From assembly GCA_001567305.1 (NCBI GenBank), contig JYPD01000022.1, positions 1 through 64,000 on the forward strand: a DNA stretch of 64,000 nt, written 5' to 3'. Below are positions 58,657 to 64,000 of this stretch, piece after piece (the first letter of the stretch is position 1; each line of letters starts with the position of its first letter). The notes under the pieces were generated by a model that saw only the letters and a list, made by a program, of their open reading frames with translations, ran no database searches and was not told the DNA's origin. This DNA comes from a candidate division WS6 bacterium OLB21. GTDB lineage: Bacteria; Patescibacteriota; Dojkabacteria; B142; OLB20. The translations under genes were made by a program, and so were the position numbers.

Positions 58657-59601
58657 CTATTTTGTGCTTTCAACTCTTATCCAACTAGTTACGAGCTTTT
58701 TAGGTGCAAAGAATTTCAAGCTATAGATGCGTATCCATAGTAGCAGTCGCATAGGGTAGAGAAGTAAAGACCAAAAGAATTCCTTGAGATTGCTTGCATA
58801 TCTAAGAGGGAATAGAAACATTTTCAAATCATCGATTAATGTCCTTGCCCGTTTACTATTATCAACCAAGCCCATCTGCTTAAGTTGTATATAACCACCC
58901 GTAGATCTAATTTTCTGCTTAAAATAGTCTGTCAAATGTTTAGGGTAGCTAACATAAGCAGCAGCTTCTGGATTATAGCCTAGAACTCCGCCATCCTTCG
59001 TAATCATTAATGAAATGTAGGCATCATCAACTAATACTTCTGTAGGAATCGTAAAATTCAGAAGTTCAGTTCTAACTGCCATAATATAACCAGATAACGG
59101 GAAATATTTTTGATTAGAATTTCCATTCATTTGTGCTATGCGACTGACATGAAGTGCCTCTGTAAATAAGTGACTAATATAGCCGAAATAATTGTTTTTT
59201 GTGTCTATACTTATTTGCCTGCCTGAAACACCAACTAGGTGTGGATATCTTTCAAACTCATCTATAAGTATCTTTACAGAATTCTTTTTGAACGAAATAT
59301 CTCCATCCGTAAGAATAGTAATTGCTCCTTTAACTTCTTTTAAACATAGATTTAGTGCGGTTGGTTTTCCGTTGTTATCATCTTGAATAAATACACAGTC
59401 TTGATGTTTAAACTTTGTTACAGCAGTTTTTGCTGCTGATAATGTTGGCCTATCAGGGGCTGCAATAATTAGCTGAATTTCTCCAAAGAAGCCGGAGTAT
59501 GTTCTATCTAGTATTGAGGCAATTGTATTACCGATTGTTTTTGGCTCGTTGTAGGATGTAATTACAACCGAGATTCGCTTAGTCTGATTCTGTTTGTGCA
59601 T
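58657..59601 (-). CDS. Glycosyltransferase family 2 protein
   Basis: About 314 residues from the ATG at 59601 (MHKQNQTKR), chosen over the upstream start at 59676 because it directly precedes RISVVITSYNEPKTIGNTI. GT-A motifs: ILTDGDISFKK (D-x-D), VDDAYISLMI and a late YPKHLTDYFKQKIRSTGGY block like the Q-x-x-R-W region. One or two C-terminal hydrophobic segments. Processive or polymer-type GT2 is possible. Overlaps the HIT gene by 23 bases. Confidence 0.85.
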   Translation of the reverse strand: MHKQNQTKRISVVITSYNEPKTIGNTIASILDRTYSGFFGEIQLIIAAPDRPTLSAAKTAVTKFKHQDCVFIQDDNNGKPTALNLCLKEVKGAITILTDGDISFKKNSVKILIDEFERYPHLVGVSGRQISIDTKNNYFGYISHLFTEALHVSRIAQMNGNSNQKYFPLSGYIMAVRTELLNFTIPTEVLVDDAYISLMITKDGGVLGYNPEAAAYVSYPKHLTDYFKQKIRSTGGYIQLKQMGLVDNSKRARTLIDDLKMFLFPLRYASNLKEFFWSLLLYPMRLLLWIRIYSLKFFAPKKLVTSWIRVESTK

Positions 59602-59981
59602 CAATTTCTTCTTGTAAAAGTTTTGCAATTTGCTCTCGAGATTGTTCAATCGGAGGTTGTTCATATCTGGGTACAATATGAAGATGGTAATGCATAATTA
59701 CCTGTTTAGCTAAAGCCCCATTATTCTGAATTATATTGATTCCTTCTGCATGCATTGATTTCTTAATCGCAAGGGCAACTTTTTTTTGCAAGAGGAAGAA
59801 TCAATTCTGCTTGACTATCTTCAAGTTCAAAAATATTTTCTTTGTGATTTTTAGTTAGAATTAGGCAATGTCCAACTTCCTCTGGGTATGCGTCAAGAAT
59901 GCAAAGTAAGTTGTCAGATTCAAAAACAATATTTGCTTTTACCTCTTTACTAACTATTTTGCAAAATATGCAATCTTTCAT
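59579..59981 (-). CDS. HIT family hydrolase (frameshifted)
   Basis: About 134 residues. N-terminal MKDCIFCKIVSKEVKANIVFE with the usual Cys pair, then LTKNHKENIFEL, and the histidine triad HYHLHIVPRY (H-x-H-x-H). One base less in the T8 run 59780-59787 joins the halves. It would hydrolyse nucleoside phosphoramidates or diadenosine polyphosphates. Confidence 0.9.
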
Positions 59982-59991
59982 GATTGTAGCT

Positions 59992-60345
59992 TTAAAATAA
60001 ATCTAGTTGTGACTTTTTGGCTGTTAATACCTTCTTGTCTTTCTTTCCAAAAGTTATCTTACAAATTTGAGATAACTTCCACATAAATACCTTACCCTTG
60101 TTTTTTGTGTTCGGATAATCAGAAGCAAATGAGGCTGCAGCTTCAAGTTTAGCTCTGGGTAATTGCTTTGCTAGTTTAATGTATAGAGCTTTGTGTTTAA
60201 GATCGTTTAATTGATGTGCAAGTCGCAAACCAAAGTCTTGAAACTCTTCTGAGACATATTTATTTGCCTCACTATAACGATCTATGAAATCATTGTTTAA
60301 AAGTATGTCTTTTGCTGATTTAGGCTCTTTTCGTTTAGGAAGCAT
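59992..60345 (-). CDS. Small helical protein of unknown function
   Basis: 117 residues, very basic at the C-terminus. No membrane segment or known motif; predicted helices around LRLAHQLNDLKHKALYIKLA and AKLEAAASFASDYPNTKNKG. CPR genomes contain similar short proteins next to mur genes, but I cannot name the family. Overlaps the MurC/Mpl-like gene by 11 bases. Confidence 0.6.
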   Translation of the reverse strand: MLPKRKEPKSAKDILLNNDFIDRYSEANKYVSEEFQDFGLRLAHQLNDLKHKALYIKLAKQLPRAKLEAAASFASDYPNTKNKGKVFMWKLSQICKITFGKKDKKVLTAKKSQLDLF

Positions 60346-61771
60346 TATTCAAATTATTCTTAACTTGAACTATCATATTTCTAAATCCATGGCTACCCAT
60401 AAAAGCAATTACCGTATGATTCTTGTTATTAGATTTGTATTCGCTTATGAATTTTAGTAGCGTTTCGTCATCGGGTATAACTTGGATATCGTTGCCGTAG
60501 TTTTTAAGTTGCCTTGCTAAGTCGTCTTCGTCGATGTGCTTAAGATCACTTGCAGGAAGTTTTGTAAACCTCGGAAAAATAACCTTATCGGCTAGTATGA
60601 AGGCATCTTTATATGTAGAGATTGCTTCAGTTGTCCTACTTCCGGTATTTGGTTCATAGATAACAAGAATTTTTGAGCTTGGATATTCTTGTTTGATTGC
60701 AGATAAAGAGCCAATTACTTTTGCAGGTGAACTGGCAAAATCATCTATTAATACACATTTTGCATCTTCATAAACTTTTTCTAATCTTCTTTTTATACCC
60801 TTAAAGTCTTCGAGACCTTGTTGAATATATTCTTTTCTAACTCCAAGCGTTGAGCATAGGGCTGTTGCAGCAAGTATGTTTTCGAGATTGAATTCGCCTA
60901 GTACAGTAGTTTGAAATGGAATTATTTCTGTAGTATCCGTTTGCTTAACAAGTGTCATGAGTGGTTTAGATTCTTTAAGAAGATACCAGTCAGGTTTAAT
61001 AAGTGATTTTGACAAGTTACTTGAATAGTACACCTTCTTGTTAGATGATTCTTTAGCTAGCTTTACACAGTTCTTGTCGTTAGCGTTAATAACAAGTATG
61101 CCATGTTCTGGTAACTGACGAATAAGGCTTGCAAATACTTCTAAGTATTCATTTTCAGACTTGTAAATGTCTGTATGGTCCCATTTACAGGAAGTGAGAA
61201 GCAAGTGTGTTGGCTGATATTTGCTGAATTTTGGATTTCTATCTTGAAGCGAAATAATGTATTCGTCACCTTCTACTATGGAGTACTTTGTTTTGTCAGT
61301 TTTTGATTTAATAGGCAAAATGCTGTTTGAACTGATGCCGCCAAACATCCAACTAATATTTTGATTGGCGGCAAGAAAAATGTTTACTAGCAAAGATGTT
61401 GTGGTTGTTTTACCGTAGGTTCCAGCCACTACGATTGAATTATCTTTATTAATGACATGTTCGGCAATTATGTCCGTGTAGTTAACAATCTGAATGTTGA
61501 GCTTCTTTGCTTCAATAACTTCTGGATTTGAATCACCTTTTAAACCTTGCATTAGAACAAATGTTGGGTGATTACCATTAGCATCCGTAAGCCTGTCTGC
61601 CTTATAGTTAGGTTTAAAATCAATTTTATGAGTTTTTAGAAAATCACTAATTGGAGGATAGAAACCTTTGTCGGATCCTGTAACTTTCCAACCTAAGTTT
61701 TTATACATCAATGCCACTGCGGATGTTGTAACACCTGCTATACCAATGATATGAATCCACTTATTCTGCAT
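60335..61771 (-). CDS. Mur ligase of the MurC/Mpl type
   Basis: 478 residues. N-terminal nucleotide domain starting WIHIIGIAGVTTSAVALMY (normally G-x-G-G-x-G-M/T), ending at KVTGSDKG. P-loop VVAGTYGKTTTTSLLV, then YSIVEGDEYIIS, TSCKWDHTDIY, GEFNLENILAATAL, KGIKRRLEKVYE and DDFASSPAKVIGSLSAIKQ. The overall pattern (E-x-D-E-Y, R-R-L-E) fits Mpl, which recycles muropeptides, or a MurC. As the only gene of this kind in the window it could serve as MurC. Confidence 0.82.
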   Translation of the reverse strand: MQNKWIHIIGIAGVTTSAVALMYKNLGWKVTGSDKGFYPPISDFLKTHKIDFKPNYKADRLTDANGNHPTFVLMQGLKGDSNPEVIEAKKLNIQIVNYTDIIAEHVINKDNSIVVAGTYGKTTTTSLLVNIFLAANQNISWMFGGISSNSILPIKSKTDKTKYSIVEGDEYIISLQDRNPKFSKYQPTHLLLTSCKWDHTDIYKSENEYLEVFASLIRQLPEHGILVINANDKNCVKLAKESSNKKVYYSSNLSKSLIKPDWYLLKESKPLMTLVKQTDTTEIIPFQTTVLGEFNLENILAATALCSTLGVRKEYIQQGLEDFKGIKRRLEKVYEDAKCVLIDDFASSPAKVIGSLSAIKQEYPSSKILVIYEPNTGSRTTEAISTYKDAFILADKVIFPRFTKLPASDLKHIDEDDLARQLKNYGNDIQVIPDDETLLKFISEYKSNNKNHTVIAFMGSHGFRNMIVQVKNNLNNAS

Positions 61772-62009
61772 AACCTAATACTAGCACAAACTTGACCGCT
61801 CTCAACTTAGAAATAAAATAATTAAGGTTTTTTTGTAGGACAAAATTCATCATTTCTCTTAAAGTAATAGTCAGTAAAGAAAAACGAGAGAAAATAATAT
61901 ATACCATTTAAATATCACTGCAGCTTGACAGTCACAATCGCTAGTTGTTATGTTTATTACGCACCACAATAAATTGTGGTCATATTAAATAAACATTACC
62001 TTGCACTTA
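61772..62009 (+). promoter_or_regulatory. nrdR-nrdJ promoter with two NrdR boxes
   Basis: A perfect palindrome ACCACAATAAATTGTGGT (61963-61980) matches the NrdR box pattern. A second, imperfect site CACAATCGCTAGTTGTT lies at about 61933-61949, roughly 30 bases centre to centre, the usual tandem spacing. They overlap and follow a promoter with TTGACA (61925-61930) and TATGTT (61949-61954). NrdR should repress here when dATP is high. The segment 61772-61920 shows nothing else beyond AT-rich DNA. Confidence 0.78.
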
Positions 62010-62477
62010 ATGTTGTGTCCTTATTGCCATTCAAACAATTCCAAGGTCGTTGATAAAAGAGATAACAAAGAAACAGGCGTAACCAGAAGAAGAAGAGAGT
62101 GTTTGCAATGCAAAAAAAAGATTTACTACATACGAAAGAGTTGAAACAATAAGTCTTCATGTAGTAAAAAAAGTGGTAAGTTTAGAAGAATTTGATCGAG
62201 AGAAGCTCAAAAAAGGCATAAGTAAAAGCTGTAAAGAAAAGACAAATCCCCGAAGCAGAGATTGATGATCTCATAGACGACATCGAACTCAAACTGCTCA
62301 ATAGACAAACTAAAGAGATTCGTTCCACAGAGATCGGAAAAATGGTACTTACAAGACTTAAAAAGTTAGATACTATCGGATATTTGCTGTTTGCATCTGT
62401 ATACAGAGATTTTTAATAGTATCAAAGACTTTGAAGATGCGATTGCAGAATTAAAAGCTCCAAATAATATAGATTAA
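62010..62477 (+). CDS. nrdR: Transcriptional repressor NrdR (four frameshifts)
   Basis: About 154 residues when four one-base insertions are removed (A8 62112-62119, TTT 62181-62183, AAAA 62224-62227, T5 62410-62414). The zinc finger is MLCPYCHSN with [13 protein letters not shown], then TTYERVE and the ATP-cone [16 protein letters not shown], ending [20 protein letters not shown]. Each join recreates family-conserved residues, so the gene is very likely intact in the organism. It precedes and should regulate the class II reductase gene. Confidence 0.88.
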
Positions 62478-62492
62478 TATTCAAGCAAAACC

Positions 62493-64000
62493 ATGACTAA
62501 AAAAAGATTCTCCAAACAAGTCAACCTCACAGATAATGCTAATCTAATTGCAGAAAAAAGATATCTTAAGCTCGAAGCGGACGGATCTGTTAAAGAATCT
62601 GTCAACGAAATGTTTACCAGAGTAGCTAGATTTATTGCAAGCGGAGATCTTGACCTCTCTGATAAATCAGAGAGCTATAAGAAACCTTCTCAAAGCGAAC
62701 TAGAAGAAATCGAAGACAGCTTCTATGAAATACAAGCTAATCTAGAATTTCTCTCTGGAATGTCGTTACTAGACAGGGGTAAACAAGATTTAGTTGCGGC
62801 GTGTTATGTATTACCAATAAAAGACAGCATAGAGTCCATATATGGAACACTTGCCAATGCAGTTGTTTTGCACAGAAGAGGAGCTGGTATTGGCTATGAT
62901 TTTTCAGAAATAAGACCAGAAGGAGACATTGTGAATACAACGGGTAGAGAAGCCAGCGGTCCGATCTCTTTCATGAAGTTATACGACTATTCCTCTGAAG
63001 TTATAATGAACAGAGGCGCCGTTAGGCATGCTGGTCATATGGGAATTTTGCGCATAGATCACCCAGATGTCAGAAAATTCCTGTCGGCCAAACAAGATAA
63101 TACTCAACTAACAAACTTCAATATATCTATTGCAATCACAGACGAGTTTATTGATGCTTTGGAGAAGAACACTGAATACGAGCTTAAACATGAAGGTAAA
63201 GTGTATGGAAAAATCCTTGCTAAAGAAATGCTTACAGAAATCGCAGAAAGTATTCATAAAAGCGGAGAACCTGGCTTTATCTTTGTAGACGAGATTAATA
63301 GACACAATCCAACATTGCATGTCGGGTTAATGACATCAACTAACCAATGTGGCGAACAACCATTGCTTCCTTACGAAGCGTGTAATCTTGGTTCGGTGGT
63401 ACTCAATAAATTTGTTATCAAAGGAACAGATAACAAGAAAACACATGATCGAATTGATTGGGATAGATTGGAATATGTTGTTAAAACTGCTGTGCATTTT
63501 CTGGATAACACGATCACAGTGTCCAGGCATCTTCTTCCAGAGATTGAAAAATTGGTTAAACATGGGAACAGAAAAATTGGAGTCGGTGTCATGGGTTGGG
63601 CAGATATGCTTTACGAGCTCAATATCCCCTATAACTCTCAAGAAGCTCTCGACCTAGCTGAACAAATAATGGGCTTTATTAAAGAAAAGGGACATGAAAA
63701 ATCACAAGAACTTGGCAAACTCAAAGGTGACTTTGGTAACTTCAAAGGCTCAAAATGGCACAAAGAAGGATACACGAACATGCGCAACGCGACAGTTACA
63801 ACCATTGCTCCCACAGGCACTACCAGCTTGCTAGCCAACTGTAATGGAGGTATAGAACCATTTTTTGCACTTGCTTATATTCGCAAGAATATGGAAACAA
63901 TGGGTGACACAGAAATGATTTATGTAAACGAACTACTTGAACAAAAACTTAAAGACGAATGGCTTTACGATAAAGAGCTCATGCGAAATATTGCCGAGAA
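62493..64000 (+). CDS. nrdJ: Adenosylcobalamin-dependent (class II) ribonucleotide reductase, 3' end outside window
   Basis: An open frame from the ATG at 62493 to the window end (502 codons seen). Motifs: LVAACYVLPIKDSIESIYG, HRRGAGIGYDFSEIRP, MGILRIDHPDV, the radical-site block NQCGEQPLLPYEACNLGSV with Cys at residue about 286, and GNRKIGVGVMGWADML, then TIAPTGTTSLLANCNGGIEP. This matches NrdJ. There is no N-terminal ATP-cone, so allosteric control may rest on NrdR. Requires cobalamin, which reduced CPR cells usually have to import. Confidence 0.93.
   Translation, partial: MTKKRFSKQVNLTDNANLIAEKRYLKLEADGSVKESVNEMFTRVARFIASGDLDLSDKSESYKKPSQSELEEIEDSFYEIQANLEFLSGMSLLDRGKQDLVAACYVLPIKDSIESIYGTLANAVVLHRRGAGIGYDFSEIRPEGDIVNTTGREASGPISFMKLYDYSSEVIMNRGAVRHAGHMGILRIDHPDVRKFLSAKQDNTQLTNFNISIAITDEFIDALEKNTEYELKHEGKVYGKILAKEMLTEIAESIHKSGEPGFIFVDEINRHNPTLHVGLMTSTNQCGEQPLLPYEACNLGSVVLNKFVIKGTDNKKTHDRIDWDRLEYVVKTAVHFLDNTITVSRHLLPEIEKLVKHGNRKIGVGVMGWADMLYELNIPYNSQEALDLAEQIMGFIKEKGHEKSQELGKLKGDFGNFKGSKWHKEGYTNMRNATVTTIAPTGTTSLLANCNGGIEPFFALAYIRKNMETMGDTEMIYVNELLEQKLKDEWLYDKELMRNIAE

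Noticed and set aside
63108-63838. Minus-strand open frames opposite the reductase gene
   Set aside because: They are antisense shadows of the well-supported nrdJ frame and match no family.
1-64000. CRISPR array, insertion sequence, integrase, prophage or attachment site
   Set aside because: No spaced direct repeats, transposase or integrase motifs, or tRNA-end duplications were seen; the content is ordinary chromosomal.

Overview
The window looks like a chromosomal segment of a bacterium from the Candidate Phyla Radiation (Patescibacteria). Evidence: AT-rich DNA, tightly packed short operons with ATGA/TAATG overlaps, archaeal-type AspRS and class I LysRS, a type IV pilus locus with a short prepilin peptidase, choice-of-anchor and LVIVD-like surface proteins, and almost no Shine-Dalgarno sequences before start codons. 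TGA works as a stop codon, so this is not a Gracilibacteria/Absconditabacteria code-4-like genome. Dojkabacteria or a neighbouring lineage is possible, but no rRNA is present to settle it.

Layout. 1-8.3 kb: DUF2207 membrane protein, AI-2E permease, GH15-like protein, lycopene cyclase-like flavoprotein, DUF5667 protein, uracil-DNA glycosylase and exonuclease III (a base-excision repair pair), alpha/beta hydrolase. 8.3-15.3 kb: membrane-anchored FecR-like and PsbP-like proteins, a YerC/TrpR-like regulator and HisRS. 15.4-20 kb: MnmA, DUF3179 protein, RlmH, and a T-box riboswitch controlling an AspRS fused to a YbaK-type deacylase domain. 20-28.7 kb: division and wall cluster with MraZ boxes: mraZ, rsmH, ftsL, ftsI, murA, a degenerate MurF-like gene, an ECF sigma factor, murE, miaA. 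28.8-33.6 kb: small hydrolase, SIMPL protein, DnaQ/GIY-YIG nuclease, GH18. 33.6-40.6 kb: type IV pilus genes. 40.9-47.8 kb: macro-domain protein, tRNA-Leu, mutS, mfd, arginyltransferase-like protein, ssb. 47.9-51.5 kb: large surface protein. 51.6-55.9 kb: operon of M20 peptidase, ATP-grasp ligase and class I LysRS behind a leader-peptide attenuator. 55.9-61.8 kb: formyltransferase, polysaccharide deacetylase, PIG-L deacetylase behind a leader peptide with three consecutive Cys codons, glycosyltransferase, HIT protein, MurC/Mpl-like ligase. 62-64 kb: NrdR boxes, nrdR and a class II ribonucleotide reductase cut by the window end.

The strongest candidates for undescribed biology are two short leader peptides that begin at or near the predicted transcription start. 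One (55789-55836, minus) has a stop codon abutting a GGGGGC that can pair with the terminator arm, in front of the M20/ATP-grasp/lysS operon. The other (57569-57610, plus) carries a Cys-Cys-Cys run inside an inverted repeat that ends just before the PIG-L start. The T-box/AspRS-YbaK fusion is a third amino-acid-responsive element.

Caveat: about 34 single-base discontinuities interrupt otherwise conserved genes, nearly all in A/T homopolymers and nearly all cured by removing one base. I treat them as probable sequencing indels and give the merged gene spans. Gene symbols are given only where family motifs are visible.
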